8,810 nucleotides of DNA. Origin: Aeriscardovia sp040773385. GTDB lineage: Bacteria > Actinomycetota > Actinomycetes > Actinomycetales > Bifidobacteriaceae. Both the position numbers and the translations under genes were made by a program. The stretch's first letter is position 1. Every line of letters starts with the position of its first letter. A model generated the notes under the pieces. It made no database searches and was not told where the DNA came from. It saw nothing but the letters and a program-made list of their open reading frames with translations. This document shows positions 1-6,047 of this stretch, piece by piece. The stretch spans positions 1 through 8,810 of the forward strand of contig JAXGWH010000049.1 in the NCBI GenBank assembly GCA_040773385.1. Reading direction: 5' to 3'.

Positions 1-12
1 CACACCAAGGGG

Positions 13-656
13 GGATCATCCCCGCTAGCGCGGGGAACACTCTAGGAGGTTGCAGGCGAACATGCGTGTCAGGGGATCATCCCCGCTAGCGCGGGGAACA
101 CCTGCTTGATGCTGCTCGACCAGTCTCCGGCCCGGGATCATCCCCGCTAGCGCGGGGAACACTCCTTCTCCGCCTCCAGAATGCGCACCTGATCCGGCGA
201 CGGATCATCCCCGCTAGCGCGGGGAACACAACACCCTGAACCTCGATTCGTCCATGAGGACGGGATCATCCCCGCTAGCGCGGGGAACACTTGAATCGTG
301 GGTCTTTGGGGTGTGCCGCGTTCGGATCATCCCCGCTAGCGCGGGGAACACGGTATCTCCGTGCGACCTGATTTGGGTTGAGCGGGATCATCCCCGCTAG
401 CGCGGGGAACACTTGACCACCCTGTTCGACGGGGTGAGCGAGTTGGGATCATCCCCGCTAGCGCGGGGAACACTACGTCCTCCCCGTCGACGCTGGGATA
501 GGCGGGGGATCATCCCCGCTAGCGCGGGGAACACCAACATGACACGCCGAATTGACAAACAAAATAGGGATCATCCCCGCTAGCGCGGGGAACACATTCT
601 CCTTCCTGTGTGTCATAGATGCCGATCGGGATCATCCCCGCTAGCGCGGGGAACAC
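13..656 (-). CRISPR. Type I-E CRISPR array, 11 identical repeats, left end outside window
   Basis: Eleven perfectly identical 28-bp repeats begin at 13, 74, 135, 202, 263, 324, 385, 446, 507, 568 and 629. Read on the minus strand each starts GTGTTCCCCGC and ends GATGATCC. It forms a 6-bp hairpin CCCCGC/GCGGGG with loop GCTA, followed by a 5'-handle-like ATGATCC, as in type I-E repeats processed by Cas6e. Ten complete spacers are 33 bp, except the one at 163-201, which is 39 bp. Counting the adjoining base as repeat position 29, as in E. coli, gives 32-nt spacers and one of 38. No two spacers match each other. Positions 1-12 are part of a further spacer, so the array probably continues leftwards. 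Transcription on the minus strand is inferred from repeat orientation and from a promoter in the AT-rich flank to the right. With this polarity the spacer at 596-628 is the newest. No cas gene lies in the window. Confidence 0.98.
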
Positions 657-777
657 ACTTAGTTTATGGCTAACCAGTCTTCTAGATGCGGCATTGTCAG
701 CTATCACAGAAATGGAGGAAACACACTACTAACCCGAACAGATCGAAAGATGAAAATCTATCAGGAAGCAGGATTTG

Positions 778-806
778 ATTATATCATGCCTTCACTATTT
801 CTTCAA
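778..806 (-). promoter_or_regulatory. Extended -10 promoter for pre-crRNA
   Basis: On the minus strand TTGAAG (801-806) is followed after exactly 17 bp by a perfect TATAAT (778-783). TGA directly precedes it, giving an extended -10 (TGnTATAAT). The predicted start near 771 gives a leader transcript of about 115 nt before the first repeat at 656. This is the best consensus promoter seen in the window. Its direction agrees with the repeat polarity. Confidence 0.75.
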
Positions 807-822
807 AATACTGAGTGTATTT
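806..822. promoter_or_regulatory. Dyad next to the CRISPR promoter -35
   Basis: AAATAC (806-811) and GTATTT (817-822) form a perfect 6-bp inverted repeat with a 5-bp centre. The dyad lies immediately upstream of, and touching, the -35 hexamer of the array promoter. This is a plausible place for a regulator, but in AT-rich DNA a 6-bp dyad can occur by chance. Confidence 0.3.
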
Positions 823-935
823 CACCGCAGAATGCGAATCGTAATTCAAGACAGCCGAATCAACCGGCAGCCAGACCGCAGGAAACAAAAACAGCAAGAC
901 AGCCACAGCAGTCATGAGTGTCGATCGTCAGGTAT

Positions 936-980
936 GAAAAACCGGAATCGTATGATCATGAGACCAAAACAATTCCGGTT
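936..980 (-). terminator. Intrinsic terminator of tRNA-Arg
   Basis: AACCGGAAT (940-948) and ATTCCGGTT (972-980) form a perfect 9-bp stem with a 23-nt loop. On the minus strand the stem runs straight into a T tract (TTTTT counting the end of the stem, reading towards 936). It starts 5 nt after the encoded CCA of the tRNA. It should keep tRNA transcription from running into the CRISPR leader. Confidence 0.75.
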
Positions 981-984
981 GAAG

Positions 985-1061
985 TGGTGCGCCAGGAGGG
1001 ATTCGAACCCGCAACCTTCTGATCCGTAGTCAGATGCTCTAATCCGTTGGGCTACTGGCGC
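985..1061 (-). tRNA. tRNA-Arg (anticodon ACG), CCA encoded
   Basis: The acceptor arms GCGCCAG (1055-1061) and CTGGCGC (989-995) pair completely. They are followed by discriminator A (988) and an encoded CCA (985-987). The anticodon stem TCTGA/TCAGA encloses loop CTACGGA, placing anticodon ACG at 1025-1027 (plus-strand CGT), which after A34-to-I editing reads CGU, CGC and CGA. The T loop is TTCGAAT. The D stem and T stem each show one non-pairing position (GCCC/GAGC and GCGGG/CCCTC); neither is likely to abolish function. Length is 74 nt plus CCA. It has its own promoter and terminator, so it is a single-gene unit. Confidence 0.96.
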
Positions 1062-1097
1062 ATGTTCTCTGAACTCTCGTTCGTACAACAATCAATT

Positions 1098-1125
1098 AGT
1101 ATACACAACCAGATGACAAATGCAA
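1098..1125 (-). promoter_or_regulatory. Promoter of tRNA-Arg
   Basis: On the minus strand TTGCAT (1120-1125) is followed after 16 bp by TATACT (1098-1103), a near-consensus -10. The predicted start near 1091 lies about 30 nt before the mature 5' end of the tRNA at 1061. The surrounding sequence is AT-rich, as expected for a stable-RNA promoter. Confidence 0.6.
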
Positions 1126-1151
1126 GGATCAGTTGATCACGATCTGCAAAC

Positions 1152-1181
1152 CGAACCCGCAATCTTCTGATCCATAGTCAG
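1152..1181 (-). repeat. Decayed partial copy of tRNA-Arg
   Basis: Thirty bases (1152-1181) match 1004-1033 of the intact tRNA gene in the same orientation at 28 positions. They cover the anticodon arm, variable loop and the 5' T-stem side. One difference falls in the anticodon (ACG becomes ATG). There are no acceptor or D arms, so it cannot make a tRNA. Similarity stops sharply at both ends. It may be a remnant of integration at the tRNA, of an unequal duplication, or of a lost second tRNA gene. Confidence 0.7.
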
Positions 1182-1254
1182 CCTTCGCCGTTCTTCACGC
1201 TGGAACTCCCGAGTGACAACGCGCGCGATGATCTGATTCGTCGTCCGCGGCCCA

Positions 1255-1284
1255 TACAGCGAAAACGAGTACAGCGAAGACGAA
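1255..1284. repeat. 15-bp tandem duplication in a gene-free stretch
   Basis: Two adjacent 15-bp units (1255-1269 and 1270-1284) agree at 13 positions, both starting TACAGCGAA. Read on the plus strand in one frame they would encode YSENE-YSEDE, but an in-frame stop occurs at 1234-1236 and no start or ribosome binding site is evident. The 1182-1307 stretch otherwise holds nothing I can identify, and no terminator for the TraX gene is visible there. Confidence 0.5.
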
Positions 1285-1307
1285 AAGGACATCTCCTCTC
1301 ATCGGTC

Positions 1308-2099
1308 TCAGATCACCATCGACAGCGTGCCGAGCACGAGCAGCTGGACGAAGTAGGCGATATAGAAGCCGATGCCCGTGTTCTTGTGCTGGTAGCCGAG
1401 CTTTCCATTACGGAAATGGAGGAAGAGGATACCGAACGAGGGGGTGAGGAACATGAGGGCGCCGATGACGGCCGCCGTGTACATCATCGTGTTTTCCTTG
1501 CGGTGCAGCAGCTCGAAGATGATGACCATCGCGACCATGATCACGCCCTCGTTGACCAGACCCAGCCGCAGACCCACGTGCAGCAGGCTCACCCACAGCA
1601 GGGCCGCGAGGACGACGACCGCACGCACGACCCAGACGCCGCCGCGCCCGAGGCGGAACGTCCGGCCGGTGTACGTATCCTTGGGCGGGTCCGGATCCAC
1701 CATACGGAAGGCGAGGAGCAGCAGCAGGCACACGAGTACGGCCCACACGGGGTTTTGCGAGGAGAAGTCCCAGAACTTGCGGGAGGTTGCCATGTCGTAG
1801 GGCACCTCGCTGGCCAGGGCGAGCAGGAACACGCGCAACAGATAGCGGCCAAGATGGTGCGTCTTGTGGAAGCCCGTCACCGTGAGCCAGGCGTAGATGG
1901 GGATGGCGATCCAGGAGACGGCCTCGCAGAGGACGATGACGGTGAGCGTGCCCATGTCGGTCTTGCGCACGTCGATGACGTCATGCATGGCGAGCGAGGT
2001 GGTGAGGGTTCCGAGGATGACGAGGATGAGGCCGATGGTCTTGAGCGAGAAGACGCTGAGCCCCTTATGTCTGCGGCCCGTCTGTGTGTCTGCGTCCAT
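1308..2099 (-). CDS. TraX-family membrane protein
   Basis: A 263-residue polytopic membrane protein resembling the TraX family (Pfam TraX), named after the F-plasmid enzyme that N-acetylates pilin. Visible hydrophobic segments lie at about residues 22-38, 50-75, 87-100, 117-134, 157-173, 184-198, 207-228 and 242-262. The SEVPYD motif at 97-102, after a conserved membrane helix, is typical of TraX. The C-terminal part FRNGKLGYQHKNTG is also family-like. The ATG at 2097-2099 is preferred because AGGAAGGA lies 8 nt before it. The frame stays open upstream to 2273, but that extension is hydrophilic, has no ribosome binding site and overlaps the HAD gene end. No conjugation or pilus genes are nearby, so a role in pilin acetylation is unlikely. 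The family also occurs singly in many Gram-positive chromosomes with unknown, possibly acyl-transfer, function. Confidence 0.88.
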   Translation of the reverse strand: MDADTQTGRRHKGLSVFSLKTIGLILVILGTLTTSLAMHDVIDVRKTDMGTLTVIVLCEAVSWIAIPIYAWLTVTGFHKTHHLGRYLLRVFLLALASEVPYDMATSRKFWDFSSQNPVWAVLVCLLLLLAFRMVDPDPPKDTYTGRTFRLGRGGVWVVRAVVVLAALLWVSLLHVGLRLGLVNEGVIMVAMVIIFELLHRKENTMMYTAAVIGALMFLTPSFGILFLHFRNGKLGYQHKNTGIGFYIAYFVQLLVLGTLSMVI

Positions 2100-2259
2100 A
2101 TGATCGGTCCTTCCTGTCAGACTACCTGCCGACTTTCTGCCAGATGTCCTGTCAGAATCAGTTTCTGCCCAATTTTTGCACCATGACGGGAGCGCCCGCC
2201 CCTCGGTTCGGTTCTCTGTGAGTGGTTGGTTCCCACCGACCGGTCCTATTCCGGCCGTA

Positions 2260-3093
2260 TCAGGCCCCCGCACCCGTGAGGAGCGTGAGGAGGCCGTCGT
2301 AATCGGCGCCCCGATAGTTGTATGTCGCCTGCGGCAACGGGAATCGGTCGTTGCCCGGCCAGCCGCCGGTGAAGAGGAACGCGCTGTCCAGGCCCGTCAG
2401 ATTCGCCCCAAGGATGTCGCTCTGCGCATCGTTGCCGGCCATGAGGGTCGTCGACGGGTCCGCACCCGTCACCGCGAGCACGTGCCGAAAGAAAGCGGGC
2501 GATGGCTTGCGACGGCCGAAATCCGACGAAATGAAGATGTGGTCGAACGCCTCCGTGAGCCCCAGACGTTTCAGCTCGGGGATGGTATAGAGGTGCTGGG
2601 CGTTCGACAGGAGCACGACCGTCAGACCCCTCCCCCGCAATGCCTGCAGGAGGTCCGTCGCACCCGGGTAGAGCCGCAACCGGCGCAGCGACGCCATCCG
2701 GAACGCCGCGCCCGCCCGTGCGACGAGATCGGGATGCACCCCAACGTCGACGCCTTTGTCCTCGAACAGGGAACGGAACACGGGCGCCAGATCCGGATCC
2801 GCCCACCGCGGATCCTCTGTCAATTTCGAATCCTTTATACGAGGGCGCGTTGCGCCCTCTGTAGAGTGCGATGCCGACAGACCCATCATCGGCTGGGGTC
2901 GCGCCTGCGCCGCCTCCCGCACACGTCGCTCACCGGACCGGAAGACCTGGCGCAGCTCGTCACCGCTCTCGTAGACGGCTCCGTTGCCGGCGAGGAACGA
3001 GCGGAAACGCTCCCACGTCACCGGACCGTCCTCATCCGTCCGCACATCGACGAACGTGCCGTACAGGTCAAAGAACACGGTGGAATAACGCAT
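2260..3093 (-). CDS. HAD-superfamily hydrolase (subfamily IA-like phosphatase)
   Basis: A 277-residue cytosolic protein with the four HAD motifs in order. Motif I is FFDLYGTFVDV, with nucleophile Asp9 and Tyr11 where many phosphatases have a second Asp. Motif II is LLSNA (Ser163), motif III is RRKPSP (Lys196) and motif IV is MAGNDAQSD (Asn221, Asp222, Asp226). A helical cap lies between motifs I and II. DxYGT is seen in haloacid-dehalogenase-like and some nucleotidase-like members, so the substrate cannot be deduced. AAGGAG sits just before two consecutive ATG codons (3094-3096 and 3091-3093); the second gives better spacing and is used here. Hydrophobic residues encoded further upstream in the same frame are not preceded by a ribosome binding site. 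The gene follows the ABC operon terminator, so it is probably transcribed independently, though no clear promoter is seen in 3097-3181. Confidence 0.92.
   Translation of the reverse strand: MRYSTVFFDLYGTFVDVRTDEDGPVTWERFRSFLAGNGAVYESGDELRQVFRSGERRVREAAQARPQPMMGLSASHSTEGATRPRIKDSKLTEDPRWADPDLAPVFRSLFEDKGVDVGVHPDLVARAGAAFRMASLRRLRLYPGATDLLQALRGRGLTVVLLSNAQHLYTIPELKRLGLTEAFDHIFISSDFGRRKPSPAFFRHVLAVTGADPSTTLMAGNDAQSDILGANLTGLDSAFLFTGGWPGNDRFPLPQATYNYRGADYDGLLTLLTGAGA
2841..2859. repeat. Perfect GC-rich inverted repeat inside the HAD gene
   Basis: GAGGGCGC (2841-2848) and GCGCCCTC (2852-2859) form a perfect 8-bp stem with a 3-nt loop. It lies within codons for about residues 79-84 of the HAD protein (TEGATR), in a cap-domain stretch next to a locally AT-rich patch (2821-2840). 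No T tract follows on either strand, so a terminator is not implied. Confidence 0.5.
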
Positions 3094-3181
3094 CATTCTC
3101 CTTGGAACATCACCAGGGCGGCACCGGGGAAACACCGGAGGCGCGAGGGCAAAAGACGGGGCACAAAGCAACCTGACACAG

Positions 3182-3225
3182 AAAAAAACCGCCCGCCACG
3201 GCCATGACGGACGCGACGGACGGTT
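3182..3225 (-). terminator. Intrinsic terminator of the ABC transporter operon
   Basis: On the minus strand AACCGTCCG (3217-3225) pairs with CGGGCGGTT (3187-3195), 8 of 9 positions, with one internal mismatch. The stem is followed directly by a run of T (3182-3188). It begins 67 nt after the stop codon of the MalG-type permease and should end the operon before the HAD gene. Confidence 0.85.
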
Positions 3226-3292
3226 GACAGCATTCCTGCCGGTCCGCGGTACCCGAGAAAGCATCACGGGACCGGCATCGGGAAGCGAGGGA

Positions 3293-4285
3293 TCAGCCCT
3301 TGGTGGAGCCAGCCATCGACTCCTGGTAGAAGCGCTGCATCACCATGAACAGGATGGCGATCGGGATGGAGACGCACACGGCGCCCGCGGCGAAGCGCGC
3401 ATACCAGTTCTGGATGTACTCCTGCTGCAGCATGCTCCACAGACCCAGGGCGACGGTGTACGTGTCCTGCGTGCGGCAGATGGTGCGCGCGAGGACGAAG
3501 TCGAGCCACGGGGCGAGGAACGAGGTGATCGCCTGATAGACGATCATCGGCCGGCAGATCGGGATGATGATCTTGGTGAACACCTGCCAGGTGGTGCACC
3601 CGTCGAGACGGGCGGCCTCATCCAGCGAGGTGGGGATGGTGTCCATGTAGCCCTTCATGACGTAGAAGCCCGCGCCCGAGCCCGCCGAGTAGACGAGGAT
3701 CAGGGCGAAGATCGTCATGGCCGAGCTGGTCAGACCCATCGCCTTGAGGATGAAGTAGATGGCGACCACCGACATGATCGAGGGGAACATGCCCAGGATC
3801 AGCACGATGTTCATGAACGACTTGCGGAAACGGAACCGCAGGCGGGACATGCAGAACGCCACCGACAGGACGAAGAACACGCTGATGATGCACACGAAGA
3901 TGGCGATGATCAGTGTGTTGAGGAACATCCTGGGGAAGTTGAACACGTCGGTCTGCGTGAACAGAAGCCGGTAGTTGTCGAACGAGTACTTTGTCGGGAA
4001 GAACGTGGCCTGGTACGGCTGCGGATCCGCGTTGAAGCTCTCGAGCACCACCCACACGATCGGCATGATCCAGATGATGCCCAGCACCGACAGCAGCAGG
4101 TAGCTGAGGAAATCACGAAACATCCTGGCGCCGTAGCGGTTCTTCTTCGGGACCGGGCCGAACGCCTTGCTCTGCTCGATCTCGGCGGCGCTCTTGTGGC
4201 CGCCCGGGGCCGTGGCGAGCTGCGCGCGGTCGATGGCATCCAGCTTCTTATGAGGGGTCATCGTCTGTTCGCTTTTCTTACTCAC
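3293..4285 (-). CDS. malG: Maltose-type ABC transporter permease, MalG family
   Basis: A 330-residue inner-membrane permease of the binding-protein-dependent transport family (MetI-like fold). It has a long cytoplasmic N-terminus (1-55), then membrane segments at about 57-82, 121-148, 155-180, 187-211, 245-262 and 297-316. The EAA loop that docks on the ATPase is at 223-243 (EAARLDG, then a Pro at 242). The C-terminus MAGSTKG resembles the end of E. coli MalG. Translation starts at a GTG (4283-4285) that overlaps the TGA of the upstream permease gene (GTGA), 7 nt after GAGGAGG, so the two are translationally coupled. ATG at 4259-4261 is a weaker alternative. It forms the membrane channel with the neighbouring MalF-type protein. 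The substrate is inferred to be maltose or another alpha-glucoside from family and context. No ATPase gene follows; the operon ends at the terminator just downstream. Confidence 0.94.
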   Translation of the reverse strand: MSKKSEQTMTPHKKLDAIDRAQLATAPGGHKSAAEIEQSKAFGPVPKKNRYGARMFRDFLSYLLLSVLGIIWIMPIVWVVLESFNADPQPYQATFFPTKYSFDNYRLLFTQTDVFNFPRMFLNTLIIAIFVCIISVFFVLSVAFCMSRLRFRFRKSFMNIVLILGMFPSIMSVVAIYFILKAMGLTSSAMTIFALILVYSAGSGAGFYVMKGYMDTIPTSLDEAARLDGCTTWQVFTKIIIPICRPMIVYQAITSFLAPWLDFVLARTICRTQDTYTVALGLWSMLQQEYIQNWYARFAAGAVCVSIPIAILFMVMQRFYQESMAGSTKG

Positions 4286-5712
4286 CGGAATGCCTCCTCA
4301 TTCTTGTAGGAGCCGCTGCTGTGGTAGGTGATGAGCGAGACCACGGCGAGGACGAGGAACGTGCAGATGCCGATGACGGCGCCGGCGTTGTAGTTGTCCT
4401 GATCGACGGTCAGCTTATAGAGCCAAGTGATGAGCAGATCGGTGGAACCTGCGGAGGAACCGACCGGCTGCGGATCGCCGCCCGACAGCAGGTAGATCAC
4501 GTTGAAGTTGTTCACGTTGCCCGTGAACGTGGTGATGAGGTACGGCGTGAGGACGAACATGATGTACGGCATGGTCACGTTGGTGAACTGCTGCCACCAG
4601 TTCGCGCCGTCGATGCGCGCCGCCTCATAGAACTCGGCGGGGATGTTCTCCAGGATGCCCGTGATCTGCATCATGGTGAACGGGATGCCGACCCAGAGAT
4701 TGATGACGATGACCGTGACACGCGCCCACGTCGCGTTCGTGAAGAACGGCAGCGGGCCGGAGATCCAGCCCCAACTCTCGAGCAGGCGGTTGATGGCGCC
4801 GTTCTGCTGGAGCATCTGGTTCATGACCAGCAGGGAGACGAACTGCGGCACGGCGATCGACATGGAGAACAGACCACGCCAGAACGGCTTGCCGTGGGTC
4901 GTCTTGCGCTCGATGACCATCGAGAGGAACATGCCCAGGAAGAAGTTGAGGAACGTGGCGAAGAACGCCCAGACGAGCGTCCAGACAAGCACGCTGATGA
5001 ACACGTGGATGTTGACCACGTTGCCGCTGTTGCCGAACACCGTCTTGAAGTTGGCCAGGCCGACCCAGTCGAACTTCGTGGGGTGGTTGGAGTCGTAGCT
5101 CGTGAACGCCATGCTGATCATGAACACGAGCGGCAGCACGGTGAACACGAAGATGCCGAGCGTGGGCAGGAACATGAGCGAGATCTCACCGTCGGCATCC
5201 ACCAGGTCATGCAGATCCTGGCGGAAACTCGGGGCATGCCCGTTCTTCTGCGCCAGCACCTGTGCCTTGTAAGAGCTGCGGACCTCGAGGTTCCACACCC
5301 ACAAGAACACGAAGATGAGCACCACGGCGATCACACCGTAGAGCAGGACGACCACCGAAGGGGTGACCGTCTTGTAATGCCAGAAGCCGTCGGCATCCTT
5401 GTACTTGCTGCCGGCCTTCTCACCCAGCTGCGGAAGCGCGGCGATGGACGGGAAGCCCTGTGCCACGAAGTACCAGATCGCGAGGATCTCGATGGCCAGC
5501 CAGAGGATGCCCTTGACGATCTGCTTGCGGGCAAAATTGCCCAGACCCCAGACGAGCACGGACAGGCGGGCGAACCAGTCGCCCTTGGCGAGCGCGGCGC
5601 GCAGCGAATACGGAGAGGGCGGGATGTAGTCCTTGGCGACCTTCTTCTTCGCTGGCTTCTGTGCTCGTCTGACGCTGCGGGTCCCTGCCGGCGTGACTTT
5701 TGTGCCGGTCAC
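4282..5712 (-). CDS. malF: Maltose-type ABC transporter permease, MalF family
   Basis: A 476-residue inner-membrane permease. It has a basic cytoplasmic N-terminus, early membrane segments at about 65-85 and 117-141, and then the MetI-like core with helices at about 180-203, 236-266, 281-300, 330-352, 385-400 and 442-463. The EAA loop is at 363-383 (EAARIDG, Pro at 382). The NNFNVIYLLSGG stretch at 401-412 is characteristic of MalF relatives. The large periplasmic loop of E. coli MalF is much reduced here. The start is GTG (5710-5712), preceded by AAAGGG at 8 nt, a moderate ribosome binding site. It is second in the operon, 379 bp after the binding-protein gene and overlapping the MalG-type gene by 4 bp. 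It pairs with that protein as a heterodimeric channel, energised by an ATPase encoded elsewhere. Confidence 0.95.
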   Translation of the reverse strand: MTGTKVTPAGTRSVRRAQKPAKKKVAKDYIPPSPYSLRAALAKGDWFARLSVLVWGLGNFARKQIVKGILWLAIEILAIWYFVAQGFPSIAALPQLGEKAGSKYKDADGFWHYKTVTPSVVVLLYGVIAVVLIFVFLWVWNLEVRSSYKAQVLAQKNGHAPSFRQDLHDLVDADGEISLMFLPTLGIFVFTVLPLVFMISMAFTSYDSNHPTKFDWVGLANFKTVFGNSGNVVNIHVFISVLVWTLVWAFFATFLNFFLGMFLSMVIERKTTHGKPFWRGLFSMSIAVPQFVSLLVMNQMLQQNGAINRLLESWGWISGPLPFFTNATWARVTVIVINLWVGIPFTMMQITGILENIPAEFYEAARIDGANWWQQFTNVTMPYIMFVLTPYLITTFTGNVNNFNVIYLLSGGDPQPVGSSAGSTDLLITWLYKLTVDQDNYNAGAVIGICTFLVLAVVSLITYHSSGSYKNEEAFR

Positions 5713-5776
5713 GATATCAGCCCTTTCGTTGTGCTCCTCGGCTCTTTTCCGGCCCGTTCCCTCCGTCCGCCTTCTG

Positions 5777-5796
5777 GCCGGTCATCACTGACCGGC
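5777..5796. repeat. Perfect hairpin upstream of malF
   Basis: GCCGGTCA (5777-5784) and TGACCGGC (5789-5796) form a perfect 8-bp stem with a 4-nt loop, 65 bp before the malF start. There is no T tract on the minus strand, so it is not an intrinsic terminator. It could protect the 5' end of a processed permease mRNA or bind a regulator. The core CCGGTC/GACCGG recurs in the hairpin at 6048-6081. Confidence 0.55.
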
Positions 5797-5930
5797 TCCT
5801 GCTTCTCGACGGATCGGGATCATGCCGGGACGAACGCCCGGGACGCGGAAACCACTACAACACGTCATCTGCCAGTCTACCCGCCACGGCCAGGTCATGC
5901 GGCAGGAACGGATGATGACAGGAATATTAC

Positions 5931-5976
5931 AGAGAAAAGGGGCGGTCCAGACGTTCAGACCTGTGGCACGCCCCTT
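5931..5976 (-). terminator. Terminator or attenuator between binding-protein and permease genes
   Basis: On the minus strand AAGGGGCG (5969-5976) pairs perfectly with CGCCCCTT (5937-5944) across a 24-nt loop. TTCTCT follows, so the RNA ends in a broken U run. It lies 115 nt after the binding-protein stop codon. In sugar ABC operons, such partial terminators let far more binding protein than permease be made. Whether malF has its own promoter downstream is not evident. Confidence 0.65.
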
Positions 5977-6047
5977 CTTGGCAGATCCCCCTCGTCAGTC
6001 GGCATTCTGCCGTCACCGGCCGGGGATGTGCGATGAGAGCGGATGGC

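Larger units (their letters stand above)
657..935 (-). promoter_or_regulatory. CRISPR leader region
   Basis: This stretch of about 280 bp is clearly richer in A and T than the rest of the window and directly abuts the last identical repeat at 656. Repeat polarity puts the leader on this side. It contains a good promoter facing the array (778-806) and a dyad next to it, and it ends at the tRNA-Arg terminator. An 83-codon open frame crosses it on the plus strand, but that has no recognisable ribosome binding site or domain and is treated as chance. Integration signals of the E. coli type (an IHF site) cannot be recognised here. Confidence 0.75.

Noticed and set aside
230..241. AACAC repeated at a repeat-spacer junction (spacer at 230-262) as a repeat error
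   Set aside because: Spacer length is the normal 33 bp, so the extra AACAC is simply how that spacer begins.
519..707. Minus-strand 62-codon frame across the CRISPR repeats
   Set aside because: It encodes the VFPALAGMIP and VPRASGDDP peptides that arise from translating this kind of I-E repeat; it is a repeat artefact.
666..1029. Plus-strand frames of 83 and 84 codons in the leader and tRNA
   Set aside because: No ribosome binding site or domain; they overlap the leader promoter, the tRNA terminator and the tRNA itself.
2112..2156. TCCTGTCAGA repeated at 2112-2121 and 2147-2156 as a regulatory repeat
   Set aside because: Ten-base direct repeat 35 bp apart upstream of TraX; no symmetry and one copy overlaps the ribosome binding site, so chance cannot be excluded.
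1386..2186. Plus-strand 266-codon frame opposite TraX
   Set aside because: Glu/Asp/His/Arg-rich shadow of a high-GC gene; the opposite strand has membrane helices, a family motif and a good ribosome binding site.
2224..2241. Hairpin after the HAD gene as a terminator
   Set aside because: A 7-bp stem with one wobble pair exists (GGTTGGT/ACCGACC), but no T run follows on the minus strand.
2100..2273. N-terminal extension of TraX to 2273
   Set aside because: No ribosome binding site, hydrophilic sequence, and overlap with the HAD stop; the ATG at 2097-2099 has a strong AGGAAGGA.
2176..4309. Long plus-strand frames opposite the HAD and MalG-type genes
   Set aside because: Charged, low-complexity composition typical of antisense frames in GC-rich DNA; the minus-strand genes are unambiguous.
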